Shown: piece by piece, positions 10,501-23,402 of the stretch | Layout of the letters: every line of letters starts with the position of its first letter | Numbering within the stretch: the first letter of the stretch is position 1 | Source of the DNA: Trematomus loennbergii | Taxonomy: Eukaryota; Chordata; Actinopteri; Perciformes; Nototheniidae | Assembly (NCBI GenBank): GCA_012861695.1 | Contig: JAAOOA010000026.1 | Location: 12,457,432 to 12,521,431, forward strand | Reading direction: 5' to 3' | Length of the DNA: 64,000 nucleotides | Notes under the pieces: generated by a model | Databases searched by the model: none | Told to the model about the DNA's origin: nothing | Seen by the model: only the letters and a program-made list of their open reading frames with translations | Made by a program: the position numbers and the translations under genes

Positions 10501-13500
10501 GATTTATCAAAACAATGAGAAGCAAAGTCGTGATTCATACGCAATAACAGCTGTGTAGAAACATGTTCAGCTAAAATCAGAAATCCAATTGGATCCATTG
10601 TAATTATTCAGGGCAAGATAACTTATTTTGTAATAATTGAATTACTGCTTGTTTGAAAAAGTAGGACACAGAACAGTTACACAATGTAAATGCCCTCTAC
10701 AAATAGCTCAGAAGACTAAGTATCTATATGTATGTATGACTCAAAGGGCTTGATATGTAAAACTTGCCCTTTTCACAACAAGAGCTACACATGTAGGTGA
10801 GCAGTGGAGGAAGCAGCCTGTGAGCTGTGAAGTGCGAGGGAGCGGTATGTGTGATAAAAGCGGTGTGATGCTGATAACTGGTCCCCGAGTGCTCATCACA
10901 GAACAATATTTTCAGCATGCCGCTAAGGTTTTCCTGCACATGGATTTCCACCGTTGACGCTGCCCAAATTCATTCCCAAAGCCTTAGGAATCTCAATGAA
11001 TAATGAAATTGACAGGCCTCATTTGTTTGGTTGTCTGTGTAACAAAAGCCAAAGCCAGGCACAACCCTGTGAGGCATAGCCATAATCCCTGGGGATAATA
11101 CTATTGAGTGTAGTTGAATGGGGTTATCTGTCAGCAAGGACAGACAGATAAGAGATGACTGGTATTTGGAGACTGTTTGAATGCCTTGCAGTATAGAACA
11201 GGTGGGATGGAAGTTAATCGCCCCTGTATTGAAATGTCAGCGCTTTATGCACAGTACAGATGGGGAGGCAGAGGCATCAAGTTAAATGGGATGCTTAACA
11301 ACCTTTTGAGAATGACCAATTGTTATGGATATTTGTGGTATTGTTTTAAAGTACTGTATTTGAAAAGAAAGAATCACCGTACTATGACCATTTGTTTTAT
11401 AATGTAGCCACTTTCATACAGAGAGAGTCATGTTTTGAATTTAGTATTGAGAACATCCAATCATTTGACGTTGGAATTTTATGTTATTCATATTGTCCCT
11501 GTAGATTAATTTCTTTATAACTAAACATTTCTAATAGTAAGTTTCTGTTTTCACCTAGTTAAGGGAGTTTCCACATTCATTACCGGTCGCCATGTGGTTG
11601 ATATGAGTGTGTGATGTGTTGTTTGTATTTATGATTGGTTTTCGTGGCTCTTTCTTTAGAGGCATTGAGGAATATTATAACAAGTTGCTCTCTTGTAACA
11701 ATGGCATAATGCGGCGATTGGCCCAAGAGACAGGCTTGTACAGTAGGAGCCTTGACCTCTCTGACCTCTGCCTCACTTCCCTTCTCCAGTGGCTAATCTC
11801 AACATGCTGCCTTTTCATTAGGGAAAAGAGCAGAAATTAACCTCTATTCTTTCACTTTGTTACATAATTGTCCTTTTCATTTTTGAATAAGGTCTGACCA
11901 TAATATATTCAAGCCGTAAGTGTTAGTCCAATGCAATACAAGTTTCTAGAATGATTCTCAGCTTTTGTCTTGGTCAGAGACAATGAGGCTATGCCAATGT
12001 AAGGTTTAACAAAGAAATATATATATATAAACAAATATACAATATTGGTATAATTGTATCCAATTTTCCTCCATTCAAATAATGTTGATAACATGTAACT
12101 GAAATAATAATCAGCTTTCTTTGTTGTCCAATGGGCAAAGTGCATCTTCAAAGTTGAACAAAATTATGTTGAGCAGTTTTTTCAGCCTATTTTCAGGAAG
12201 TAAGTTCACAGGCAGAAGCAAAAAGCTTATGGAAATCCGGTTTTGTGAAGTGATAAATACTATGGGAGCAAAAGGGCATTTTCCACAAACTTCGGACATG
12301 CATAATTCAGTATGACATAAATAACCAGGGCACCCTCCAACTTAGTCAGCACCCTTCAATTATTAAAGTTGGGCTTTGCAGAAGAGCACCCCAAGTTCAT
12401 CAGGATATGATATATACATAGCAGATTATAATGGCAGGAGAATTTTTGAAGCATCACTTCCAGTTCTGTCATAGATGGCAATAGCCCTTTTGCCCCCGCT
12501 TAAAGTGCAGACCCCCGGTTATGTTTAGCAAGGGTCAACGGCCACCAACTGACACACCTCAGCATCTAATCAACCACACCAATGGCCCCTGTCACTTGAC
12601 CTTTAGACATTGCATTAAATTACACTGCACTGCATCACATTACTTCTCCTCACTCGGAGCCGATGGCTATTTGAACTGAGTGTGTATGAAGAGACGGTGG
12701 CTACACTGTTTCTGTGGTTTCAGAAATAAATGTACACTTAACAATATTACTTCCTCTGCTAGGATGGAGCAAATTCACATTAACAGACTTAATTCACAGG
12801 ATTGCTTCATTAAGGTGTGGAAACCGTTTTTGACATTGCTGGAGGATAATTAACCATTTAATTAAAGAGCTCTGCTGCTGCTTGTATTTTACTTATTCTA
12901 GACTGCGTAATTCTTAATTTTGTCTGATGTTTGGCAATCCATCCCCCAGTTTTGTCGGTAGTGGGTTACCCTTGGCCTTTTTGTTCATGTCTACGATGCT
13001 GTCGTCTGGCAGCTTTAGACTATTCTCAGGAATTGTCAATGCAATACCAAGCTTTTCTTTCTTTTCTTTCTTTTTCTCTTGTACGCCATGTAAAGGTTTC
13101 GGGTACCTACTTACTGTATATTGTGTATGTCTTTGCTTTATTGTAACTAAAATAAAAATTCAAAATAAAGTATTAAAAATACAAAAATACAATATTACTC
13201 GTAGAATACAGGATTCCTATCTTTACCAGAGTGATGTAATAGCGTGCAAAAACTGCTGATTTCTGACTAAATGTAAGCAGGACATGCTGCGCTATCAAGA
13301 ACACGGTTGAGCTGGCCGGAGCCAAAGTGAACTGTCCAGGCCGGGCCATCTGGGGAGCTGGCACTGAGAGCCTCCACGGAAGCACAAATCATCCTCTCAG
13401 AAACAACCACTGAGCAAAACAGATTTCCTGTGACAACTAAATCATGCTGTTAATCTCACAGCTATCACATTAATCCTCATGGCTAATTGTTTTTCAATCA

Positions 13501-13517
13501 AAAAGTATTTAACCTAC
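7509..13517 (-). other. astn2: astn2 downstream intron, exon-proximal part
   Basis: Intronic sequence immediately downstream, in the minus-strand sense, of the exon ending at 13518. It is mostly AT-rich and unique-looking. The 3' side of about 12900-13195 ends in an A-rich stretch with AATAAA-like motifs, which may be a degraded retroposon tail. I see no further astn2 exon. Confidence 0.55.
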
Positions 13518-13941
13518 CTCGTATTTCGAAATTATGTTTAATCTCATTCTCTTTGCACGTCATGTCTGTGTGCCCTCCGATGTTAACCCCGTAGTCCTCG
13601 TGGAACTTCCCGTCACTCAGCTTGTTGTGGAGCTGGTTTGGCGTGGAGTTATGGGAGTGTCCACATTGGTCATCGTCATCGCAGTCGTAGTCATCAAGAA
13701 TGGGGGTCTCCCGGATGGGCATACCGATGACGGAGCTCCCGTGCTGGTGTGCGTTTCGAGAGCCCCGGTAGCTGTCTCTGCCCTGGGGTCCCAGTAGAAC
13801 AGAGGGGATGTAGTGGATCTCATGGGTGGCCTCGGTGCTGGCGCTCTTCTGTGGGATACGGCGGCGCTTGCACCACCGGTGGCGCGTATACAGGACGAGG
13901 GTGAAGAGGAGAATAAGGAGGAGGAGAGCAATGAGGCCTCC
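13518..13941 (-). CDS. astn2: astrotactin-2 internal exon: first transmembrane helix and start of cytoplasmic loop
   Basis: The exon is 424 bp and encodes 141 complete residues plus the first base (G) of the next codon. It begins in phase 0 after TTATCCAG at 13942-13949, preceded by a long polypyrimidine tract, and ends at CGAG|GTAGGT (13518/13517). Residues 1-18 (GGLIALLLL...LVLY) form a transmembrane helix followed by a basic stop-transfer RHRWCKRRR. Then come the family signatures [19 protein letters not shown] (about residues 28-46), SVLLGPQ and [12 protein letters not shown] (about 76-87). An acidic stretch and a poorly conserved, His/Asn-rich tail follow.

Astrotactins are neuronal membrane proteins. 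ASTN2 controls the surface level of ASTN1 during glia-guided migration, and also traffics synaptic proteins. This exon corresponds to TM1 and the proximal cytosolic loop. The [18 protein letters not shown] and DDYDC choices favour ASTN2 over ASTN1, though RHRWCKRRR is more ASTN1-like. The phase-1 exit suits the alanine-initiated next segment in ASTN2. Confidence 0.88.
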
Positions 13942-13990
13942 CTGGATAAGAGAACAAGAGAGAAAGAGACTTAGAAAGGAAGCACACAAG
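13942..13990 (-). other. astn2: splice acceptor and polypyrimidine tract of the astn2 TM1 exon
   Basis: Read on the minus strand, the 45-50 bases before the exon are almost all pyrimidine, with CTTTCTCTC-type runs, and end in TTATCCAG. This is a strong vertebrate acceptor and fixes the exon start at 13941. The tandem-duplicated block begins within about 30 bases of this site. Confidence 0.85.
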
Positions 13991-14312
13991 AACAAACATA
14001 TGCTTTGATCACACTTAATTGGTCATTTCAGATTGTACACAACAATACAAACACCGTACACCTATAACAATAACAATGATTGCTCCAGTGTCACTTATAT
14101 TAGTTTGAATGGCAATGAGCACCAATGGCCAGCTATTGAAATATAAGGGAAGCACGCAAGAAAAAAAAATGCTTATGATCACACTTAATTGGTAATGACG
14201 ATATTTCAGATTGTACACAACAATACAAACACCTATAACAATAACAACGATTGCTCCAGTGTCACTTATATTAGGTTGAATGGCAATGAGCACCAATTGC
14301 TAGCTATTGAAA
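13972..14312. repeat. two-copy tandem duplication (about 170 bp unit) beside the astn2 acceptor
   Basis: Unit 1 (about 13972-14142) and unit 2 (about 14143-14312) align almost throughout. Examples are AGCACACAAG at 13981 and AGCACGCAAG at 14151, GATCACACTTAATTGG in both, and GGCAATGAGCACCAAT at 14111 and 14282. The differences are a small insertion in unit 2 (TAATGACGATA region), an extra GTACACC in unit 1 and scattered substitutions. The duplication appears local and moderately recent. Confidence 0.85.
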
Positions 14313-16100
14313 GAGTTCTAGCACTTCATTAAGTGGTTAGTTCTCCAAATAACAAGAGGCAGGTAACAATCAGAGACTAAATCATTTGTTCCTTTGCTGC
14401 TGACAAGTGCATTGTGTAAGTAGAAAAGTATGTATCACTTGAAAATGGAGCAGGCACAAAAATAAGGCTAGCAGATTCTTCTTTATGAAGGAGAGGTTTT
14501 CAAACTGTGTGCTTAACATCAAAGTGAAACAACTGTGCCACAAACACCCCTTGTATCCACAAATATACAGTATGTAAAACCTTTACAAATGCATTGTGTT
14601 ACTATTGTTGTTATAATGTGTCTTACTCTAATTTGGATGATTTAATTGAAATGACTGTACAGCTCATACAGATTTATTACCAGATACACTGCTTCATATT
14701 TATTCAAATACAAAATTGGTGATGTACAGGAGATAACTTACCATTATAAACGTATATACATGCAGGCAAACATCATAAACACAATCATAAACAAGAAAAT
14801 CACGACAGCTTATGACAGCAAATGATGATTATATGGCAAGGCTATACGAGTAGCGATTGTATCACATTGTGGGTTTCTGTTATCGTGTCCATTCTCTGTC
14901 TATATACTGTAGTTGCTCTCATGCACAGAAATGAATCAGAAATCCTTTTCTTTGTAGAAAACTGCTGCAACTGGACTCCTATCTTCAGAGTGTCACACAC
15001 ACCAATGCACCAGGGATGCACCTTTCTTTTTCTCCTATGGTCCTTTCTCCTTCTTTTTTGTTGTCATGTAAATGCACCAGAGCATCACATTTATCCACGG
15101 TTCATTGGATATCTCACCATCACAGAAACATCAAACACCCTGCCATACATGCTGCGACTGGATGATAAGGTAAATCCATATGCAGACAGAATGCTGGAAA
15201 GACAGGGAGGCCATGACTTATTCTTTGATTTTTCTACAATGACAAGCCAATAGGTGAGACGAAGTGTTTGATTCAGCAGGACACGACGACCTGAAGGCGA
15301 TATATATATTCGCGTTGTCAAAAAGAAAATGCAAGGTCAGCGCTTTTGTGTGACATATTTAAAGATGTGGTGATATTCACCAAAGTACACACACGGGTGC
15401 CCATATGCATACATCACAGGAGCGTGAACATAGAGAACAGTACATACACAAACAGCACACACGTACGAAAATAAACTCAAGACAGAATAATGAATAAAAT
15501 CCTAAAGGGGTCATTCATCAAAACATTTAAAATTCCATCTTCATGAGGAAAAACAAACCCCTTTGAAAGTATAACTCATGCACTGCTGGGTGTCCATAAA
15601 TCAAACAATGCTGAGAGGGGAGGGGTGCAGAGAGCACCGGTGCCACGGACAAACTTGTTCATTAATCTCCAACAGGATGGCAGCTTTGCAGAAATGCAGT
15701 CCCGCAAACTCCCCTTTGTCTGCACTTTTACATAAATTCCCCTGAAGAATGGCTAAAACATATGAAAGCTAATGTTTCATTTGAGCAACAAAGTGATAAT
15801 GGAGTGACATTGTATGACTCTGCAGTACCACTGAGAGAGACTGCAATGAAAACAAATAAAGTGTGGAAATCTCTGTTCCAAGAAGCCGTTTTATCAGCCA
15901 CAAATGTAAGACATAAATATGTTCAGTAGCTAGGCAATGTCTTTGATCATCTGAACACTGCTGTAACACGGCAGTTGTCACTGGATACTAAAGAGGAAAT
16001 TGTCCATTTGTCATGGAAATGTCAAGTAATTATTCCTTTTACAATGACACCATGCACTGCCAGGACACACTTGACATTTAAAACCTTAATTACCCTCCGT
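14313..16100 (-). other. astn2: large astn2 intron, exon-proximal part
   Basis: AT-rich intronic sequence. An open frame on the plus strand at 14822-15253 has no recognisable domain and no supporting splice context. I treat it as chance. Confidence 0.5.
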
Positions 16101-16789
16101 TTAAAGTGGACCTATCATGCTATATTTGAAACATATATTGTAGGGCCATACCTATACAAAACATGTCTGTGAAGTTCTTTTTTCAAAATACCAAACAGAT
16201 CACCCATTGTAGCCATCCCCCATACTGCTCAAACCCCTCTTTTGAAGCCCTGTTAGAGAAATGCGGATCTTGGGTCCTTAGCTTGAAAAAAAAGAAAGAA
16301 GAGGAGGCGGAGCTAATGCCTGATCAGAATTCTACCGGAGATAAAGTTAAATTCTGCTTTGATAAAACGCCATCCTGTTTAAACCGCGTCAAGGATTATT
16401 TCTGAAATAGTATGGAGCTCAAATGCTTTTTCTCTTGCAGGTTTATCACAAGGTGAGTTATTTTTGTATTTCCTGCTTTTTAAAACACATGTGCTCTAAA
16501 GTACAGGTTAGCTCTGAGTGTTAGCGAGGCTTGCTAATGTAAACAAAGACGAGATTAAGTCGAAAACACGTCGGGCATTGTTTCTGATGGGTCCGCTGCC
16601 AATTTGACGTCAGTTCGGATGGAATCTGTATCCGCTCGTTGTACACCCGTTTTTAAAAGATTTGGGTACGGAGGAAAAGAGAGACGGTTTTATTTTCTGA
16701 CGCTGCGTGAGTTCCCCGACGCACCGGGGACACATATGTATGTATAAAAGACATCACAAAGTGCATTTTGCATGATAGGTCCCCTTTAA
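16101..16789. mobile_element. TTAA-flanked MITE with 20-bp inverted ends
   Basis: The left end TTAAAGTGGACCTATCATGC (16101-16120) and the right end GCATGATAGGTCCCCTTTAA (16770-16789) are inverted repeats with one mismatch. TTAA lies at both extremities, as expected for piggyBac-type target choice. The 689-bp interior shows no transposase frame. The superfamily is inferred from TTAA only. Confidence 0.75.
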
Positions 16790-19700
16790 ATTTGAATACT
16801 GCAGATTTGGTGCACAAGTACAGTTACAGTATAGACAGTCTAAAGGTTTTACAAAGTACAAACAGTCCTACTAAAAAAGCTATATATATATCTCATGTCA
16901 GCTTTTGCCGTTTCATATTTTTCTTAATTTGACTGTCACATCAGCTTGCTCAAAATACTCTCAAATTCCCTTTCCTGTATCATGTCACAATGTTTTCCTT
17001 CATGCTTCCCATTGTTCTCGCTTTGTGTTCTCTCTCCTTCTCGATTACTGTGCGTCCCTCCGTCTCCATTACCCTTCATGTTTGATCACATCTTTCTTCC
17101 ACTCTTCAGTACAATCGCCATATAAATTTACAGTGGCAGATGTAGCCATGAGGGAAAATGGGGTTTCTGTTCATCCTCAGGCCTCACAAATCCCTGCTGC
17201 TTTAGTCCTAAGTGACTTCACAGGGAGGAGGGTGGCTGGAAACCCCATGATACCACTCTGTTCTATAGTGTAGGTTTACTTCTGCCAGTAATTATTTTCC
17301 TTACTTTGCATTCTTTTTTTTCCTCAATAACACAAATTTCCCATCTGAATCACATTATTATTTTTATTTTCCTTTTTTTCTTTCTCTGCGTCCATTCTCC
17401 TGTTAGTGTCCAATGTTTTTCCTGTTGTGCCTGCCTTTTACCTCTCATTTTCCTCTCCTCTGTGGATCATGTTGCCTCTTTCCTTTCATCATTCCCTGCC
17501 AGGCTCACTTGTAATGCTTTCATCCCTTTTCACTTGCTTTTTATCCTCAGTCTTTTACAGATTGGATGTAGAGTTTGGCGACGAACGCCTGCAATGAATT
17601 ATTCAGCACATTATCTTACCTTATTTTAACTGACATAATACCAGCAAATTCCTCGGATTAAGCTATTACCTTGGTTTAGCCATGACGGTCATCTTAAAGG
17701 AAGGAACAGGACAGAAGCGTGTTTGTACTTTGTGTTGGAGCATATAATAACCAGTGATATTCATAAAGATATTGGCTGAGTGCATGACCTCCGAATGAAT
17801 CTGGAAAGCAGAGGAAAAATCTATGAAAGTCTAACATTAAGGGAAAAAATATTCTTATAAATATTAAATCATGCTGCCACTGGGGCATGTTTACAGTACT
17901 GAACTTATTCTAGTGGTTACAGTATTTCATAAAGCTCTGCAAAAAAAAAAAATCCCTGGATGAGAAAAACAATCAATGCTGCACATTAGCAAATATGAGC
18001 ATAATACATTCTAGTAATTTTGTTTACTCCCAAGAAAACACATTAGACTAAAAGATAACCCAATATGTGAAAGCAATGAACATAATGTGTCCAGATGGCT
18101 GGCTTAGACAACAATGTAGTTAACATGGCCTCCAGAATTATTATTTGTGTGTGGCTGTATTATTAAGACAGATATTTTAATGTCTATATACAGTAACCTT
18201 AACATCACCACAGGCCGAGTAGAAACGTTTCAGTGTAGCTGTTCATGTTCAGGGATAATGAAAACCTGCAGAAGTGTATTTGCTCAACAGTAACATATTA
18301 CATCGGCACTTGGAAGTGGGGACTACAGATATTTGGTGTTAATCTCACTAGTTTAAGTAGCAGAGAGTCATGACATGATAAACTCCCACCAATACCTCAT
18401 TAAGACTATATCACTGAGTTTGATAGAAGTGAATGTGAATGAAAGATATTCCATGACTAATGACAATCAGACTGTTGTGTGTAATGTAAGAACATGAAAG
18501 GTTAGGGTTTTATTATGCTTTAGAATAAGCCATATATAAATGTCAACATTTCAGCTGTCACTGTTTAAAACTCATTAATACAAGCCTGATTATTTGCATA
18601 ATATATTTCCCGTGCAATTTCCTGCTCGTTATTAAACTTTACTTTTTACGAATGATGAAAACAATATGATACGTACTTTTAAATTAATTCATGTTAAGCA
18701 AGGTGGTCTAGCTTGCTTGAAATATGCTCAACTTTGACTTTGAACATGTAGCAACATCCTGATTCTGTTTGTGTTGTTTTGCTCCAACATTCTTTCAGCA
18801 CATTTCTAATGTTGTGTCTAATCTCAGCAATGTGACAATAATTCTGATGACATTTATTCTGTTGCAGACAGAAATAGCACTGTCACCATGGATCTCGAAG
18901 ATGTGTCACCTCATTGTTGCACATTCATAGAAAAGAGCAGATGTCTAGGCCGATTCCCGACTGAATGTCATAGAAATACAATGCTAACTGCACAAGCATG
19001 TAGCCATGAAGAGATAATGTATATTCACATAACATCCTAAATAAATGATTCCATAATGAAAATGCACATGACTAGAATTGAGATTAAGCACAACATACAT
19101 TGTTCTTGGTACCAATTATCAAATAAATGATATCAAAAATATAATGAATTTACTACAGTTGTGGTGTTTCTATTGTTAATGTCAGAATTAATATATGGTT
19201 GTCACATTTTTCTGTTGCTGTCCTTTGTTGTTTCAGGAAAATAAAACAGTTTGAGGTTTTAAAAAAATAAAAAAATAAATTGTGAGGCCTGAAAAAAAGA
19301 AAGAAAGACAAATAGTATCATACATGATTGAAATGGGTTACTAAAATAGAAACACTGACATTGGTATTTATGGAACGAAATCAGTTACAGTATATTGTTG
19401 ATACATTTCTGATCATCGGTTAAACCACTACAGTGGATAGAAAAACATAATTATGTCATTGTACAGTATGAATACTTTAGCACAACCGGGTCCCTTGTGA
19501 TCCTAAGTGTCTCTGTGCATCAAAACAACACGACTCGGAGCAAACACATCCAACACATGCTCTGTGGTTTAGCCACCATCTGTGCACAGTGGAGGCTGGA
19601 GCTCACTGAACCATGGTTACCATCCACTTCCTGCTCCAAGGGAAGAATGGACCATAGCAATCTTTATTGTTTAGAGCAAATGCTCCTGTGAAAAGCCACA

Positions 19701-21303
19701 TGCTGAATTCAGATAGTCAAACAGAAACTACAATAACATATGACTTGCATGTACTGTAGCAAAAACGAGCGACAGATGACGGAGTGGATACCCATGCAGG
19801 TTACACAGCAATATGCACTCAAGCACAAGTGTACATACAGCACATACAAACACAAACCATATAGGCCTGTTTCTGTGTTAATGCCACTGTGTGTCAAGGA
19901 AAGAAAAATTACCTCTCCCTTTATTGTGTCATTTTTTTTATTTGTCAGCCTCCTACTCTTTTTACACCAATACCCCTCATGGTGTTGTGTTTCTTGCATC
20001 CCTCTCTCCCAGCAGGAAGTTAAAGTGGCATGTGCACTAGCATCTGCTCTCTGTTCTCTCTGTCCAACTACAAGTCGCAGCGTGAATGACAGGACATGGC
20101 TCTGTGGTTAATGTGTTCCCTTGTCTAATTCACCTTGGAGAAACCTGTCATTACCTGGAAACACGGAGGAATAACTACTAGTCACAGAATAGGGACACAG
20201 TGTAGCTCGACTGATAGTACCTTCATGACAATTTCAGACAACAACATATTTTACTCAGTGTCAGATTTGGCGATGGTTGAGCTATACATTCTTGCCATGA
20301 CTTTGCAAAAAAGACACCCAAGACTACATAATGGTGGAAAGGATGATGTTGTCTGCTACAACGTATGTCATAAGGAAGGAGGCGCTAGGGACATACTTAC
20401 CCCAGGAAAATAAACAATGGCACCCAAGGTAAGTCGTAGTGAAAAAGCATTACAAAAAAAGACTGTCAACTTTCACGTTCCATGCCCTACCCCAGTGTCA
20501 TTGATATGGTGTACTCTAAACCCTAGATAAAAGGATGTTTGTTGACATATTTTAAAATAGAACGTGACCCGTTTCCAAATAGCCCTAAGTTAAATCTCAA
20601 TAATCTATTTTAAAATGACTGAAAATCCTGAAGAAGTCCACAGCCCTATGTAAATCACTTGAGAAATGACACTGTCCAAAAGCCCATACCTAATCATAAA
20701 ATCAGATTACACTGTGATTGAAAACTGAATGAAAATCTCCCACAGCTGAACTGGAAAAGCACCAGGTCGACCTTTCTATTTGTCCATTCCGCCATGGGAA
20801 CTAATACACGGTTCCATCATCGCAGCCCATCTCCTTTTCCGTCGCCTTGAGTCCTATCCCTTCATTTCTCTGCCTCTCTATACTCCCCTCGACATGCAAT
20901 GATGCTCTGGTCTGCCCAAGGAAAATATTTGAGGGCAGATAATGTTCTCTTGAGCCCTGGCCTTGTGAATTATTACTGAGAATTAGGGCTGATTTGCTAG
21001 TGTGCTGCTACCGCCCACCCAATACCTCTCTCCCAGGACTTTTCTAGCTTTAGCACACGCATTACACAAAAGATTCTCCTATCTCAGCAAGACTAAAAAT
21101 AACTCTGTTTCTGACTCGGGGCCTGTTTAGAGGGATGAAGTAGGCATCTGTGCTATAGATTAAATATATAAATGACATTTCAGTTTTGCAAAGGGGCATT
21201 CTTTAGACATATGCACCACTTGCAGAGAAGGCATTATTTTTAAATGTCATTTTTTAAAGTATGAGTATATAGAAATACCATTAGGAGGAGGAGCAAGATT
21301 ACT
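16790..21303 (-). other. astn2: large astn2 intron, middle-left part
   Basis: Intronic sequence with several pyrimidine-rich stretches on the plus strand (about 16980-17560) and A-rich tracts (17940, 19260-19310). Apart from the short shared block near 17130-17207, I recognise no element and no exon. Confidence 0.5.
17130..17207. repeat. short dispersed block, copy 2 (partner at 1930-2010)
   Basis: It contains GCAGATGTAGCCATGAGGGA followed by an alignable stretch to CCCTGCTGCTTTAGT, matching the block at 1930-2010 with small gaps. The family is unknown. Confidence 0.4.
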
Positions 21304-21514
21304 CGTGTGGCGTGTGGGTTGTGTGTTGGTGTTTGGATCAGGGGGTCACAGGTTCAAACCCCACTGCAGCCACTGCAGGCAGCATGTCGTTGTGTCCCTG
21401 GGCAAGACACTTCACCCCAAATTGCTCCTGTGGGGATTGCCCACAGTATTGAGTATGTAAGTCGCTTTGGATAAAAGCGTCTAACAAGTGACATGTAATG
21501 TAATGCAATGTAAT
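21304..21514 (+). mobile_element. tRNA-derived SINE with L2-type tail, copy 2
   Basis: Same family as 4953-5153. Box A is degraded (GTGGCGTGTGGGTT), but box B, GGTTCAAACCCC at about 21352-21363, is intact. The body matches the first copy closely (AAGACACTTCACCCCAAATT and TGCCCACAGTATTGAGTATG). This copy has an extra GCAGCCACTGCAGGCAGCA segment after box B. The tail hairpin CGCTTTGGATAAAAGCG lies at 21463-21479, followed by ATGTA/ATG repeats. Confidence 0.85.
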
Positions 21515-22879
21515 TACTCTGGCCATGTTTGTCTGTGGACAGATCATTTGACGTGATCATATTGCAATTAGTACGAAAGCAATCAACAAACATTTTAAGG
21601 TGTAAAGTTAAGGCACAAATTAAGGTAATTGTAGAGGATGGGCATGTTTAGAGCAAGGAACACAACGGGGCTATAGGCCACCCCACTTTACGCCCCTGAC
21701 ACTGTTTGGATGTCAGATGTTCTCTACTTATTGTGTATACACTTAATTAAAATGTGACTGTTACACATCTAAAATAACAGGAAAAAAAAGTGAGGTATGA
21801 CTGCTTGTCAGAAATTAAAGTAGTTTTGTTTAATAATGGAGGAAAGCTTTTTTCTGAATAATGTCTACTTTATAGTTATGGGCAGCACAGCTGATACAAA
21901 ACATCAGTAGTTACTCAAATCAGCAGGGGGTATTCAGTTAAACATTCTACATTATGCCACCCAATGGGCTTTTCAAAGTATAATCATGCATAAATTAGGT
22001 TTGGCCTACCCTATGAATAAAAACAGTTATCTTGGTTTCAGTTCTGATGCATACCTTTAAAGGTGTGTTACGCTTTTTCCATTTCTACATTTATTTATAA
22101 ATGATGCCCTTTGAGTATTTTGTTTGCAGATCACAAACAAAATAATTACAGAGGAGACCATAAAGTCTCCTTCTTTGAATTTCATTTGAAGTAATTACAC
22201 AACACGTTATTATAAAAAGAGGCAGAATAGTACAAAATAAATTAAATAGAATTGAGTCAATGCATCAGTCTGCTACCCATGAGAGCATCAGTGAGGATAC
22301 AAATGTTGAAAAAATGGGTCCGCATTTAGATAATGGCTCGCATTTGTTTTTTCCGCGCCATTGTAATAAAGCTTGGGTATATTTCTCAGTATAATGACAT
22401 CCCATGATGCTCACTGTTTGCATGGTAACCAAATATAATTGCCTGATGACCATGCACCACTGCTTGCTCATTACCGTTACAAATTAGTACTGCTGGAAAG
22501 GAACAGACAACAAAGCCCCCACAGCCTTACACCCCCCCCTCCCACACAACAGTATGGCTCTTACATGTGCTTTAATAAAAAATAAAAAATGATATCTTCA
22601 CACTGAGGCAGTGTGAGCCAACTGTAAGCACACTTGCCCGCCTTGGTGACATTTCAGAGAAAGACATGTGATTAGAAAGGTAATGCCAATATTTACTGTG
22701 GTTTCACAAGGGGCCAATACAGGCTTGCTACAGCTGTTGATAACAAGGCAATAAGAGAGCCTGGACAATGAGGCCCTTGGGGTGACTTTGATTGAGAAAA
22801 AGGAAGGGCTGAGAAGTTAAAGGGGCAGGGAATTGATTTTTGCTTTTGTTAAGATACAGTCATCAGAGTGTGGACAATG
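21515..22879 (-). other. intronic sequence, nothing recognised
   Basis: AT-rich intron. Short mononucleotide runs (A8 near 21783, C8 near 22532) are the only notable features. Confidence 0.5.
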
Positions 22880-23402
22880 GTGCAAGATAGGGCTGTGCGA
22901 TTATGGCATAAATCATAATCACGATTATTTTGGTCAATAATTGATATCACGATTATTAAATACGATTATTCATTGGCTTTGAAAACATCCATTTATTGAA
23001 CTTTAAAACAAATACAAATAATAATTTGAACAGTATCTTTTTAACTGTTGATTACCCTGAACGTATAATTCAACTGAAAAACCAATACAAAAATAAATAA
23101 AATAAATGATACATTTATATTTACATTTAAATAAATAATATCAAAAATAATAAATACCAATAAACAAGATCAACAAATATTTTGGAGCGCACTTCAACAA
23201 GCTACTAAACATATGTAAATAATGTATGATAAATACAAATAATTAGACTAAAATAAATTAGATCAAATATGTTGCAGTGCACTGTCACAACCAAGCAAAG
23301 CAAAATAATCGTTTTTTTCGATTATGTTGTTTCCGTAATTGTGGCAGGCCAAAATCGTAATTGCAATTAAAATACGATTAATTGCACAGCCCTAGTGCAA
23401 GA
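22880..23402. mobile_element. hAT MITE family A, copy 1, with perfect 8-bp target duplication
   Basis: The element is 22888-23394 (507 bp), flanked by GTGCAAGA at 22880-22887 and 23395-23402. The terminal inverted repeats begin TAGGGCTGTGC on both sides, like the TAGGG ends of many hAT elements. The interior is very AT-rich with repeated ATCACGATTATT-type motifs and no coding frame. Relative to copies 2 and 3 this copy is inverted. Confidence 0.88.

Noticed and set aside
12907..13195. Possible LINE or retroposon 3' end with AATAAA-like tail
   Set aside because: The A-rich end is suggestive, but no coding motif or target duplication could be identified.
13534..14008. Plus-strand open frames opposite the astn2 exon
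   Set aside because: They are antisense shadows of the high-GC coding exon. The minus-strand frame has family motifs and splice sites; these do not.
14822..15253. 143-codon plus-strand frame
   Set aside because: The composition has hydrophobic stretches but no family motif. It lies inside the astn2 intron on the opposite strand and lacks supporting signals.
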